Positions 21,662 to 31,763 of a stretch of DNA of 64,000 nt are shown one piece after another. The DNA comes from Mermis nigrescens (Eukaryota; Nematoda; Enoplea; Mermithida; Mermithidae). Under the pieces are notes generated by a model. The model saw only the letters and a program-made list of their open reading frames with translations, searched no databases and was not told the origin of the DNA. A program made the translations under genes and the position numbers. The stretch lies in assembly GCA_036768485.1 (NCBI GenBank), contig JAVLUZ010000145.1, positions 4,806,660 through 4,870,659 on the forward strand, given 5' to 3'. How positions within the stretch are numbered: the first letter of the stretch is position 1; every line of letters begins with the position of its first letter.

Positions 21662-22185
21662 GCAATAGACAACAGACCAATTAGCAACTGCAATTAGCGC
21701 CAGAACTAAATTGCGCCATACCTATATAACGCGACTATGCAAGTACAGGAGGAGAGTAAAAAAATTTGGAAGGTAGGATCATGCACGGAAAGATCAATAA
21801 AATGCCCGCCTTTGACGTAGAATGATCACATTTTTCAACGCTCCGCGCTAGATGTAAAATTTTTCAATGATTTTGGCTAAAGCGCGACCAAAAAAAGACA
21901 GTTTTTATTGTCTTTTATATAAGCGAAAAAAACTTTTTTTAGAAAAGATCGAATTTCATCAGTAGGACCCCAGAATTGAATTTTCGCACATTTTTGCGAT
22001 TTTTGCTACTTTAACCCTCCGCTTACCGTGTCCTAGGAGTGGATCACAGGAGTTCCTGACAAGGGGGAGGGGGTAGCGAAAGCCTACAATTTGCATAAGT
22101 GTCGGAATTCTTAAAAAAACCCATTTATTACATACGTTGAAACCAGCGATTCTTTGCCGTTTTTTGATAGAATCATTTGTGATCC
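21662..22185. other. Unassigned stretch
   Basis: No gene seen. The block ACGCTCCGCGCTAGATG at 21839 is another palindrome relic. GGGGGAGGGGGTAGCG near 22065 resembles a MITE end. Confidence 0.35.
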
Positions 22186-22189
22186 GAAT

Positions 22190-22540
22190 TTTCTAATGTT
22201 TTTAACGAAAAAGGCACAAAATTAGAGCGAAAATCGGCGAAAAAATTCGAGAAATCATTATAAAAATAAAAAATCCTTGTTCTATACATAAACTAGTCTT
22301 TTGAGGTAAAAATAGAGTTTTTAGAGCACCGAGAAAGTCAGTAAATATAATTATTACTTGCGGAAAAATATGAAAAATCGTGATAAAAACAGCTAAAATC
22401 GTCAAAAAATACGCATATCTATGGCGCCAAAATGTTTTTTGACGACTGGTAAAAACAATTAAAAACCACTTTTTTACGAATTATTAGAAAATTTTTGGGA
22501 AACTTCTGAGAAATCGCGAATCCAGAGGGAGCGGGCCAAA
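22190..22540 (+). mobile_element. Family C-related element
   Basis: The right part (TATGGCGCCAAAATG, ACGAATTATTAGAAAATTTT, AAATCGCGAATCCAGAGG) follows the same order as family C. The left part is diverged. Confidence 0.4.
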
Positions 22541-23220
22541 AATGATTGCTTTTAGGCCACGTGAAAAACCGACATTCGGCCAATTTTTTGGAAATTTCAA
22601 CGTGATGATTCAACATTGAACTTTTTTATAAAATGTTCTGGGGATTCCTTCGCATTTTTGCTGCATCTAACGACCATGCATGTAACGGCTTGAAATATAG
22701 GATGGGGGCCTTTGACCATTTTTTAGAAGAGGGGCTAAGTTACCTCAAATTTTTGGCCCAAAACAGCCAAAAATCACCTAAGTAGTAAGGGACAGCCAAC
22801 CAAGATCAGTGTGGGCGCATAGGGCCTATCTTCTCATCGCACTACGTTAAACATAGCAAAAAACTTTTCGGCAACATAAAAAACTTTTCACCGAGTAAAC
22901 ATGATGTCAAACTTTAGTGATTGGCGTAGTTTTTAAGCTTCAAAGCCTAAAAGGGTCATAACTTTTGATCTAGGAACGGTAGAGGCGAACAGTTTTTAGA
23001 TTTGCATTCCTCAGTATCAATTTTACCAAGAACCAAACTTTCAGCCATTTTGTTCAATTTTCAATCTCCCAATCTTATTATTCAATGGACATTACGGCTA
23101 GTCTAAAAATATTTCGGCAATGCTGACTACCAGAAAAAGTGAATGGGAATTTTTGCAACTGGCTTAGTTTTTATGAAAGCACACGCCAAAAGGAAGCACT
23201 CAAGGTTTTTCACAAAATGC
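22541..23220. other. Unassigned stretch with a family M fragment
   Basis: CATGTAACGGCTTGAAATAT, then AGGATGGGGG at 22678-22710, matches family M inverted. From 22800 to 23220 I see nothing recognisable. Confidence 0.35.
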
Positions 23221-23221
23221 G

Positions 23222-23440
23222 ACGAATGTGAGGGTAAATTTATAGAATGTTAGGAACACATTCAAGAATGTGACGTAATGTGAAACAAGATAGGATGAAA
23301 ATACTGAATGTGAGGTCAAAACACACTCAAAAGGCACAATTGTGCTAAAATGATGATTATTTGAGACGTTTGACTAAACTCTTCAGGAATTTTATGAATC
23401 TGAGAAAACGCATAGAATGTACACCAAGACTAACATTAAT
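23222..23440 (+). repeat. Inverted duplication, arm 1 (Cys-rich coding relic)
   Basis: This arm matches, inverted, 25100-25335. Shared landmarks in the same order are CGAATGTGAGGGTAAA, GGATGAAAATAC, GCACAATTGTGCTAAAATGA and CTCTTCAGGAATTTTATGAA. In one frame it reads KCDECEGKF, a zinc-knuckle-like motif, but the frame is broken. It is probably a relic of a mobile-element gene. Confidence 0.6.
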
Positions 23441-23534
23441 TCATTGATAGTAAATTAGATTAGTAAATTAGTATAAATTAGTAAAATTAGTAAAATAAAT
23501 TAGTATTATTTATTATTTATTATTTAAATTAGTA

Positions 23535-23745
23535 CAAGGAATAACAAAATCAGTGGACGATTTCACTGAAGATGACAGTGTTTCAGAAGAGAAAATAATA
23601 ATATTAACAGTGATGGTGATGATGAGGTTGACGAATATGAAACTGATGACAGCTACACCAATGACAGTGGCTGGAATATTCCCTTCTGGCGTCATATAAT
23701 CGAATGCTATCTTGGGAACATGAATTATTTTTTAGGCAGAAATGC
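23535..23745 (+). pseudogene. Frameshifted acidic coding fragment
   Basis: Two adjacent frames carry protein-like sequence: DDFTEDDSVSEEK in one, then NSDGDDEVDEYETDDSYT and GWNIPFWRHIIECYL in the next. Together they suggest a single acidic coding segment broken by an indel near 23600. It lies between the two arms of the inverted duplication and may belong to the same former mobile element. No family is assigned. Confidence 0.35.
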
Positions 23746-23832
23746 AGAATGACGGGCAGAACCACTTTATACCAAGTTTGTTGAAAAATTACGTCACGTC
23801 TACAACTGCAACTGAAAGAGACACGTAACCAT

Positions 23833-24697
23833 ACATTATCTTGGGTAGTTGGGGGGGTTTCACCCCCCAGAAAAATTGTCACCCCCAGTGTTTTTTGTAC
23901 AAGGTCCTTTTGTACATGTACAAAGATGGTAAGATGGTCCCCAAAAGTCTTTGTACATTTTGTACATACAAATTTTTGTGTACTATGATATGGTACATAA
24001 CGATTTTAGTGAGGCAAAACAGGGTTTTTCGACGTTTGATAGTGTATTTTAGCTGATTTCAGGGTCTCTATGGGCAAAAATCGCTGAGATTCGTCCTAAA
24101 ACGGCGCGAAGCACACTAGAAAATTCGACATGTTTCCTTTTGAAATGCAATTTTAGCCATTATTAAGATATATAGAACTCACAATCACTCATTTCAGCGC
24201 GATGCGCCGAAAATGTTTGCGAATTTTAGACCTTCTCTGCAATTTTTTCATCCCAAAAATCATTTGTACATCTATATAGACGGTCCCAAAAATCTTTATA
24301 CATCGGGAAAATTCTTTGCCAATACAAAAAAACAGCCCGCCCCAAAATTTTTTCATTCCCCCAGAATTGAAGATTTCTTGAAAATTATCAAAAATTATCT
24401 AAAAATTTGTCAAAAAGAAGCTTTTTTAAGCCTTTTTAGCTATCTATTTGCTCAAAAGTGCTAAATTATCGGCGTTTCGCGTCATTATACTCATCTTTTG
24501 ACTATATTTTGTTCAACTGGTTCCAACTTTTTGATTTTTTTCGAAATTTTTTCATGTTTTAATGCTCTAGAAAGATAGAGCATCGTCAGAAACGCTGAAA
24601 AACTATGTTTTTGACGCGTACTTATCATTTTTGGACCCAAAAAAGGCACTTTATAATTTCAAGCCCCCTTCCCGAAATTCCCATGATGTGCAGTATG
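23833..24697 (-). mobile_element. Family C element interrupted by family G
   Basis: The left end (GGGGGGTTTCACCCCCCAGA) and right end (GAAATTCCCATGATGTGCAG) bracket the usual C body: CGGCGTTTCGCGTCATTATA, CTCTAGAAAGATAGAGCATC, TTTTTGACGCGTAC. The G copy at 23886-24334 splits it. CTCTAGAAAGATAGAG is itself an inverted repeat. Confidence 0.7.
23886..24334 (+). mobile_element. Family G hAT-like MITE inside family C
   Basis: CAGTGTTTTTTGTACAAGG ... AATACAAAAAAACAG, 449 bp. One palindrome is partly kept (GGCGCGAAGCACAC at about 24102). The flanks are C-rich, so no duplication can be judged. Confidence 0.7.
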
Positions 24698-24715
24698 CAC
24701 GTAACCATTTCCAGA

Positions 24716-24900
24716 ATAATTTAAAGCGTGGTAAAATTGAATCTAAGGATGCAACTGGGAGTACCAGTAAATTTTTGTTTAAAAAAGTTATTTTGAACAA
24801 TACCGGTATTTTTGGAAAGGAATTGAGTCGTTCGACTGAAGCTGGTGAACTAAATGAAATGAACCAGTACAAAGCTATCAGGACCTTCAAAGAAGGATAG
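24716..24900 (+). CDS. Candidate coding fragment, unidentified
   Basis: A frame ending in TAG at 24898-24900 reads NNLKRGKIESKDATGS, KVILNNTGIFGKELSRS and ELNEMNQYKAIRTFKEG. Its composition is basic and hydrophilic, with no repeat character. ACCATTTCCAG just upstream could be a splice acceptor. It starts immediately after a family C end, and no Met is needed if it is an exon. It could also be a remnant of the mobile element whose arms flank this region. Confidence 0.3.
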
Positions 24901-24929
24901 CAATTTAATTCCTAAAACTTGATGTCTTC

Positions 24930-25335
24930 TTTGTTATTCGTATGGCTGAAATTTTGGGAGTTGTTGCACATGTGTGCACCTTTTCCCACACATTTTGCAA
25001 ATTTTACGCCACATTTTGCGCAGAAACGTCACATTCCGAATTGTGGTGATCACATTTGGCACCTTTACTTCACATTTTACTCAAAAAACGCCACAATCAG
25101 CACATTCGTCAAAAAGCGTAGCCTTAATGTACATTTTACAGGTTTCTTGAGATTATTCATAAAATTCCTGAAGAGTATAGTCAAACGTTTCAAATAATCA
25201 TCATTTTAGCATAATTGTGCTTTGTGCGTGTATTTTAGCCTCAGATTCTGTATTTTCATCCTTATATTCTGTTTCACATTCCGCCAGATTCTCGAAAGTG
25301 TTCTTAATATTCCACACGTTTACCCTCACATTCAG
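24930..25335 (-). pseudogene. Inverted duplication, arm 2, with Cys-rich coding relic
   Basis: On the minus strand one frame reads FCAKCGVKFAKCVGKGAHMC and continues to a TAA in IKF-stop. Another frame upstream carries ECADCG. These CxxC motifs suggest a decayed zinc-binding protein. The part 25100-25335 is the inverted partner of 23222-23440. The far end is cut by a D element at 25333. Confidence 0.45.
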
Positions 25336-25534
25336 GGGCGGATTTGGGGGACGGGGGTTGCGCTTCCCCCCAATTGGCCAAAAATAGTGCGCAAAATTAA
25401 GCATTTTTGAGCGATTTTTAGCGATTTTCGGGTAAAAAACGGCTAATTTTTCCGCCCAAGTCAGGGTTCCGCCCCCCCCTTAGGGGTTTAGGGGTACCAC
25501 CCCCCCCCTTGGGAAAATCCTGGATCTGCCACTG
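25333..25534 (-). mobile_element. Family D hAT MITE
   Basis: CAGGGGCGGATTTGGGGGAC ... AATCCTGGATCTGCCACTG, 202 bp, with the usual internal AGCGATTTTT blocks. The flanks do not match. It may sit at a rearrangement point next to the inverted duplication. Confidence 0.8.
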
Positions 25535-25566
25535 ATGATGGCGTCAACTTTCATGGCGAGCAATGT

Positions 25567-25721
25567 CGGTCACGTATCTCTAGGGGGAATGGGGAGGTTC
25601 GACGCCCCAAAATTCAGAAAAATCGGAAACATAGGACTTTTTAAACGTTATTTTGTGCTATCTCTGGCCTTTTTGGGCATAGTCCCCCCGGAAAAAAATA
25701 GGACGGCCAGCTATGTGCCTG
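25567..25721 (-). mobile_element. Family I hAT MITE (155 bp) with 8-bp TSD
   Basis: CGGTCACGTATCTC ... GGCCAGCTATGTGCCTG, flanked by AGCAATGT (25559-25566) and AGCACTGT (25722-25729), 7 of 8 identical. Confidence 0.78.
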
Positions 25722-25729
25722 AGCACTGT

Positions 25730-26393
25730 ATGTTATGAAACGGTCGAGTAGGTACCTACGCTTTTACTGTCCATGATCCATCTAATATTCCTAAAATTTA
25801 GATCAATGAAAATTCTTTCCAAGATCTGATAGAGGACAAAACGTCCCACGGGACGAAGACCAAAGCACAAAATTCGTCTAAAAGTAAAGCATTATTGCAA
25901 ATCAGCAAACCAAAGCATTGACGAAAAGTAGTAAATTTTGTGGGTGCCCACCGAACAAAATTCTGGCTAAGTCACTGCATTAAACACATGTGAAGAATAT
26001 AAGGCTGCTAACTAAATAACGGCAAATAGGCGTACGGATTCGGACGTTCAAACATCTTGCCGTTTGAAAAGAATTTTTTAAACAGTTGAGCATGTCCACA
26101 GATTCTAACATGGATCCTTTTGCGGGATCATAACATCGATGAAAAACTTGCACCGCAGAGGGTCCGGACTTGGCCACCAAGCAGTGTCTCCTATTTTCTT
26201 CAATCGATCCATCCTTCTTGCTACGCATATTAAAGAAATGTTTCAACTCGTGACTTTTGTTTTTTAACATCACAAAACCACCTTGCAGGCAGCCTCATGC
26301 GATGCAATTTTGATCAAGCATGTGTAGAACTGTTCAACCCCAAAATGCAAAAGGGTCAGCGAGCAGTCGAATCCATAATTTTCAATTTGAGTT
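25730..26393. other. Unassigned stretch with a minus-strand frame
   Basis: A minus-strand frame at 25980-26273 (HELKHFFNMRSKKDGS, AKSGPSAVQVFHRCYDPAKG) has protein-like composition but no recognised domain, and I see no clear splice sites. It may be a coding relic. The rest is featureless. Confidence 0.3.
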
Positions 26394-26977
26394 CAGTGCT
26401 CGCCATGAAACATGACGCACTATAAGCATCAGATTTATATTGATGATGCGTTGTGAGCGCTGCGTTTCATCTATAATGCGCGATCATCTATTTTATTATT
26501 ATAGGATATTTATCTGTATCATGCCGTTAATCTGGCGATGCAGACAGCGCAATTCAGCTATTAATAGCGCCAACAAGAAGGAAGTGCGCACGTGAATGCC
26601 GGAAGCGCGCACGTGAATGCCGGAAGCGCGCACGTGAATGCCGGAAGCGCGCACGTGAATGCCGGAAGCGGCGCACGGAATGCCGAAGCGCGCAAATGAA
26701 TGCCGTTCTATATTCAGGTGAGTGCGCGCGCGTGAATGCCCTTCTATATTCAGGCACGCAGCGCTCCGGCATTCACATGCACCCTTCCTTCTTGTTGGCG
26801 CTATTAATAGCTAAATTGCGCCGTCCGCATTGCCAGATTAATGGCATGATACAGATAAATATCCTATAATAATAAAAAAGAGATGATAGCGAATTATAGA
26901 CAAAACGCGGCGCTCGCGACGCATCATCTAATATAAATGTGACGATTATAGTGAGTCATGTTTCATGGCGAGCACTG
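26394..26977. mobile_element. 584-bp foldback element with ~190-bp inverted arms and a CpG-rich 21-bp tandem core
   Basis: The left arm begins CAGTGCTCGCCATGAAACAT and the right arm ends ATGTTTCATGGCGAGCACTG. The arms stay aligned for about 190 bp, through TAGGATATTTATCTGTATCA and GCTATTAATAGCGCCAACAA. The core (about 26579-26770) is a 21-bp repeat GGAAGCGCGCACGTGAATGCC, about five clear copies plus decayed ones. It is much richer in GC than the rest of the window and encodes a seven-residue repeat (RFRHSRA) on the minus strand. No TSD is evident. Confidence 0.85.
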
Positions 26978-27328
26978 TATAAGACAACATTAACGAAATC
27001 GCTTGAAAGTAAAGTATTTTAGACCAAAATTGCTCGGACGGTACCAAGCTTTAGGACCCTTCAGTCGGAGGTAGTATCACCCGTTACCACCCCTGTACGC
27101 ATATATAATCAAGACCCCAATCCCCTCCCAGCCACATGTCCCTCCCGACTTCGTCTATTGACCCTGAGTACACTCGTATTTGCGTATTCCATTGCTTCTC
27201 AGCATTTTTCTGTATTATTTACATTTTTATTCAGTTATCATTTATTTATTTGCTGAGCGGGTACTTCAGAAATGCATATTTCTCACAACCCAGCATGCAG
27301 CTCTAAGGGGGAGAGGTAGGGTGATTAG

Positions 27329-27553
27329 TAGTGTTGTAAAAGATAAAAAAAGATAAGAGTTTTCTGCTCTTGCAAAACACACAAACACAAATCTGGGTAG
27401 TGGAATTGACTTGTTCTTGGGTTGAAATTAGTGTTGTAAAAGATAAGGATATATTGCAAGATAAAAGATAATGATTAATATAGCTTTATCTTTATCTTTA
27501 TCTTTCTAAAAAGATAAAGATAACACTATCTTTTGTTATCTTTTACAACACTA
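27329..27553. mobile_element. hAT MITE, TAGTGTTGTAAAAGATA ends, perfect 8-bp TSD
   Basis: Ends TAGTGTTGTAAAAGATAA and TTATCTTTTACAACACTA are perfectly inverted, flanked by GTGATTAG at 27321-27328 and 27554-27561. The interior has a second copy of the left end at 27430 and a (TTTATC)n run, so the right half can fold on itself. Confidence 0.9.
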
Positions 27554-27564
27554 GTGATTAGTCC

Positions 27565-27870
27565 CCCCATTTTGAAAATACGAGTGAGTACCTTTTGTTA
27601 AGATCCCCTAAAGGAAAAGACTGAAATTTCTTGAAGCGGATTTGAAAGACAGTCAAAATAGATTTAAGCTCGCTTTTGAGCTGATGGATCAAAAAAATTT
27701 TCGGCACTTTCAAACTAATTTTTTCAATTTTTTTCTCAAAATTATTTCTCCTCTTATAATCAGAGCTCGCTGAGAAACGCCCAAAAAACACCATTATTTT
27801 CCTAAAAAGCATTTGTTGAGATATTTGACTTTAAAATTTTAGTCCCCCAAATTCAGTAGGCCAGCTATAC
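27565..27870 (-). mobile_element. Family J-related element
   Basis: The order CAAATTCAGTAGGCCAGCTA (right) to CTCGCTGAGAAACGCCCAAA to TTTAAGCTCGCTTTTGAGC (left) corresponds to the J elements at 36110-36620 read in reverse. The palindrome is decayed (TTTTCGGCACTTTCAAAC). Confidence 0.4.
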
Positions 27871-27908
27871 GGGACTGCTCAAAAGATCGAATTTTCTACA
27901 GGACTCAC

Positions 27909-28075
27909 AGATGCCATTGTATTGTATTCCATTTATAACCGCATCTGCTGTCTTCATTCCTTCTAAATCAACAACCTGGACGTCCAGCATGCCGAAAAGT
28001 TGCTCCTCGCGTTCAGCCAAACGATCTGAATATTGTAACAAGCAATGCTGATGATCAATGGTGATCATATATGAT
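27909..28075 (-). CDS. Candidate internal coding exon, unidentified gene
   Basis: On the minus strand a pyrimidine-rich TTCTCCCCCTCCTAG acceptor (AG at 28077-28076) precedes the exon, and a GTGAGT donor (27908-27903) follows it. The 167 bp in between are open in one frame: one base, 55 codons, one base. The peptide includes MITIDHQHCLLQYSDRLAER, EEQLFGMLDVQVVDLEGM and KTADAVINGIQYNGI. It is not low complexity and is unlike the repeats on either side. I do not recognise the family. The exit phase fits the entry phase of the candidate terminal exon at 20798-21171, but that fit has a one-in-three chance of being accidental. Confidence 0.5.
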
Positions 28076-28084
28076 CTAGGAGGG

Positions 28085-28470
28085 GGAGAATATATTTTGT
28101 TCAATTTGTTCCGACTTTTTAAAATATTTTCCAAATTATTTAATGTTTTTATGTTCTAAAAAGATAGAGCTTCGCCAGAAACGCTGGAAAACGATGTTTT
28201 TGGCATGCACTCTTTCCAGAATTCGCGCTTTTCCCCTTATTTAAATAACTTCCCCAAAAACTCGTAGAAAAGGTAATTTAAGCTTTCTTAGCCAACTATT
28301 TTACCAAAAGCGTCAAAATTTCGCCGCTTCGCGCCATATACTCATTTTTGGACTGTATTTTGTTCACTTTGTTCGAATTTTTTACTCGTTCCGAATGTCG
28401 ATCATTTTTGAACTCAAAAGAGGCATTTTAGAACTTGACCCTCCCGCAAGATATTCCCATGCTGTGCATG
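28085..28470 (-). mobile_element. Family C elements, partial and rearranged
   Basis: A C body segment (TTCTAAAAAGATAGAGCTTC, AAACGATGTTTTTGGCATGC) is followed by another (GCCGCTTCGCGCCATATACT) and the C end ATATTCCCATGCTGTGCATG. Two nested or recombined copies are likely. Confidence 0.5.
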
Positions 28471-28472
28471 TC

Positions 28473-29025
28473 CAGTGGTGGGTGTAGAATTTTCAAAAAG
28501 GCGGGAGGCGGTATCCCGATTCTTTTCCAAGCTGTTGAAAATAGGTCGAAATTCGCACTTAAAGTGTGAAACAACAGATTTTCTGCCTTTTTGCAAAGCC
28601 TACTTTCGTTAAAACACATTTTCGAGCAACATTTCCCAAAGGAACTCCAAAATTTTTAACAATTTTATGCAAAAATGAATAAACTACTTTAACTTGGCAA
28701 AGAACCTGTGCGAAGATCCGGAAAATTGGAAACTTTAGACAGTAATACATCCAGAGTCCTTGTAGAATAATTGCTCTATCTACTCTATCTGTGCTCTTGG
28801 AGCGATATAGATTGAAGCATTTGAAGCATATTTTTAAAATTTCTACTCCATAATGGCAGAAAGTATGCTGAATGCAACCAAAAACTATTCCTAGTTGCTA
28901 AAATACGGCTTCCAAGTTCCAGGTCGTCAGAAAAAATGTGCAATTAAGAGGTGTATGTATATCGATGGCCGAAAATCAATACAAATTACAACGTATTCAT
29001 TGTCTGTTTATTCAATCATATCAAG
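28473..29025 (+). mobile_element. Family F copy
   Basis: CAGTGGTGGGTGTAGAATTT, then GAAAATAGGTCGAAATTCGC, CAATTTTATGCAAAAATGAA, and at the right GTTCCAGGTCGTCAGAAAAA. This is the F order, moderately decayed. The right end is replaced by a family C element. Confidence 0.55.
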
Positions 29026-29027
29026 CC

Positions 29028-29442
29028 AATTGAGGGAGGGGTTTCATCCCCCCAGATAAATATTCACCCCCGCCAGAAAAATATTCACCCGCATGAGATT
29101 TTTCATCCCCTACCCCGAATTCGCGACTTTTCAAAAGTTCCCAATTTTTTTTAAATTTGTAGAGAAAAAGTGCGTTTCTAAGCGATTTTAGCTATCTGTT
29201 TGCTCGAAAGTGTCCAATGTTCGGCGCTTCGCGCCATATGATCATGTTATGACTATATATTGTTCAATTAATTTGATTTTTTTGTTTTTTGAAATTTTTC
29301 AATGTTTTTATGCTCTAGAAAGATAGAGCATCGTCAGAAACGCCGAAAAACGACGTTTTTGACGCGTACCTACCATTATTTAGGCCCAAAAAGAGCACTT
29401 TAAAATTTCAAACCCCCCTTCACGAAGTCCCATGCTGTGCAT
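29028..29442 (-). mobile_element. Family C element
   Basis: GGGAGGGGTTTCATCCCCCC, CCTACCCCGAATTCGCGACT, a perfect GGCGCTTCGCGCC at 29223-29235, CTCTAGAAAGATAGAGCATC, GTTTTTGACGCGTACC, and CCCATGCTGTGCATG at the end. This is one of the best-preserved copies. Confidence 0.75.
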
Positions 29443-29444
29443 GA

Positions 29445-30233
29445 ATACTGCCAACAATATGCTTGATTAAATGTTGAATATTTTTCGATAAGCCAGGGAA
29501 ATCGAAATGTAACTTGTTTAACGAGGAACAATCAGTTCATTAGATTCATCCACCAAGCTTGACCTTATTTGTTCATTAAGGCTTGGTACCTTGTCCTTCT
29601 AAGAACCTAATCAGGTACACTTAATCATACATCTTGTAGGAGGAATGAGGATTCCCCCATGTATACTTGCTCGCTCGCCTCCATCCCCCAAAGCCAGAAA
29701 CTTTTGACCCCTAAATGGTTTTTCACCATTTCTATGTCTTTTTTGGTCAAAAAATGAAGGTAAGTTAACCCCGTCCCAAAATGGTCGAAAATCCGCACCC
29801 CAAATTTTGAGCCGATACATGTATGTACGAGCAGTATGCAATTAATAATCTTATTACCGGATGATTGTCTACCACCAACAGAGTCGAGTGAACCTCGGAA
29901 TGTCGACTTTGGATGCCCTGAACGTTGTGTGTCGAGATCATTAATTGTATTCTAAAAGTAGCTTTTCATAAATTGATGATAATCATAATTACATGATCTC
30001 ATACGCATGTGGAAAACCCTATCAAAGGACAAAATAGAACACTTTTTCAGGAAAAATTAGACGACACGTAGGTAAAAACGGAAAAATTACAACGTAAAAA
30101 TAATGGCCATATACTCTGAATAAAGGCCAGCCATCAGGCGCGGATATGGAAAGGAGGGTGAAGAGGGGCGAACCTCCTCTCGTCAAAAAATATTTGGGCG
30201 CAATGGAGAATGTGTATTTTTTATGAATCTAGT
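29445..30233. other. Unassigned stretch with a family M-like fragment
   Basis: 29620-29830 has CTCCATCCCCCAAAGCC ... CCGATACATGTATG, resembling family M inverted. The rest shows no gene and no element ends. Confidence 0.35.
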
Positions 30234-30783
30234 CAGGGGCGAATTAAAGGGGCGGGGAGGGGCGGCCACAACCTCCAACCCCATTGGCCAAAAACGCTTG
30301 GTGAGATAAGGAATGGATATTACATTTGCTACGATTTATGGCCGTCCGTGACCATATTTTCATGAATTTTTCCTGCGCTTCGCACTATATGTTTCTTTTT
30401 AATGACATTTCTTAGCTTTCTTGACAGCCTGAAAGCCATATTATGGCGCCAGGAATAGGTTTCTATAGCCGAAAACATTTTCATGACCCCTAAGAACAGA
30501 AACAGCTATTTCAGTATACTTTTCTTCCTAAGCATGAATTTGAAAAATTTTTGACGCTCCCGCACTAAATGCTGCAAATACAGGCAATATACTTACATTT
30601 CAAATCTGGAAACATCCTTCTTTGTAATTTGAAATATTCTCTAGCGCTTTGCGCCGTTTTTCGCTAAATTCAAAGTAGTTTACCCTTCTTTTACGCACAA
30701 AATTGTCAAAAAATTAAAAATTGTTCAAGAAATTGTTGCGCCGAAAAAGATTTTAAATTAAAGCCAATCTACATCCGCCACTG
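30234..30783 (-). mobile_element. Family F hAT-like MITE, full length, inverted
   Basis: CAGGGGCGAATTAAAGGGGC ... CTACATCCGCCACTG, 550 bp. The flanks AATCTAGT and ATTCTAGG agree at 6 of 8. The palindromes are mutated (TGCGCTTCGCAC at about 30373 and AGCGCTTTGCGCCG at about 30640). Confidence 0.72.
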
Positions 30784-30835
30784 ATTCTAGGCATTTTTTA
30801 TCACGATAAAACTTTTTCACGGCAGTAGCACGCAT

Positions 30836-31110
30836 GCACAGCATGGGAATTCCGAGGGGTGTGAAATTTTCAAGTGCTTTTTGGGGTCCAAAAACAGTGG
30901 GTATGCGTCAAAAACATCGTTTTTCGGCTTTTCTGACGATGCTCTACCTTTCTAGAGCAGAAAAACATAAAAATTTCAATAAAACTGAGAAAAAAGTCGA
31001 ATAAATAGAACAAAACATAGTCAAAACATGAGTATATTGCGCGAAGCGCCAAAAATTTGACAATTTCGAGCAAATAGATGGCTAAAAACGCTACAGAAAG
31101 CACATGGTCA
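30836..31110 (+). mobile_element. Family C element, 5' two thirds
   Basis: Starts GCACAGCATGGGAATTCCG, continues GGGTATGCGTCAAAAACATC, GCTCTACCTTTCTAGAGC and TGCGCGAAGCGCC (31039-31050). It stops shortly after AAATAGATGGCTAAAAACGC. Confidence 0.7.
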
Positions 31111-31763
31111 GCAGAGTAGTTTATGTATATACGGGACATGAATTTTTTACTTCTTACACTATTTTTCATGAATGATTTTTCGATGGTGCTTTGTGGCTAT
31201 TTTTGCATGAATTTTACACGTTCTTCGTAGTAAACCTTCGAAACTTTCAACTTTTTTCGGTTCAAAAATAATTCTGTCCATCAAAAAGACGAGAAAACCG
31301 CTACTTTAAGCATAATGTATGGATTTTTTAGACGATTCTTGTCATTACTAAAAGAATTATTGTTCCACCCCTGCCCTCATTTCTTAGGATATTATGGATC
31401 CGCCTCAGCCAGTCATTGCTGTATTGTAACGTTTATAGCGATTCTGAGGGCATTTAGGATCCAAAAAGCTATTCAGCTCATGACTTACCCAGCATCACAC
31501 CGGCCATACTGTGCATTATATTGCTGAAAAGGTCAAGTAAAATAAGTAAAGTTAAAATAAAAAGAGGGAAAGTAAAAGTAAAAGTAAAATAAAATAAAAA
31601 TAAAACAAAAGTACAAGTAAAACATTGATTGTTCACCGAAAGATAAGCAGGATAAAAGCACTTTCACTGACAGATTCGAAAAACAAAACGAAAATGATAA
31701 AAAAACTGAAAAAATAGAAGAAAAAAGAAAAATATCTTTGTATATCTTTCGTCCGTCCGTAAC
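31111..31763. other. Unassigned stretch
   Basis: AT-rich. AAGTAAAAGTAAAA-type simple sequence at 31540-31625. If the exon below is real, this is its downstream intron. Confidence 0.35.

Noticed and set aside
25980..26273. A shifted frame reading PNPYAYLPLFS suggested a cytochrome P450 C-terminal segment
   Set aside because: Only about ten residues fit, the heme-binding Cys motif does not follow, and the frame differs from the longest one. Not enough to call.
26554..26772. CRISPR-like direct repeats with a 21-bp period
   Set aside because: No variable spacers between the repeats. It is a simple tandem array in the core of a foldback element in a eukaryotic genome.
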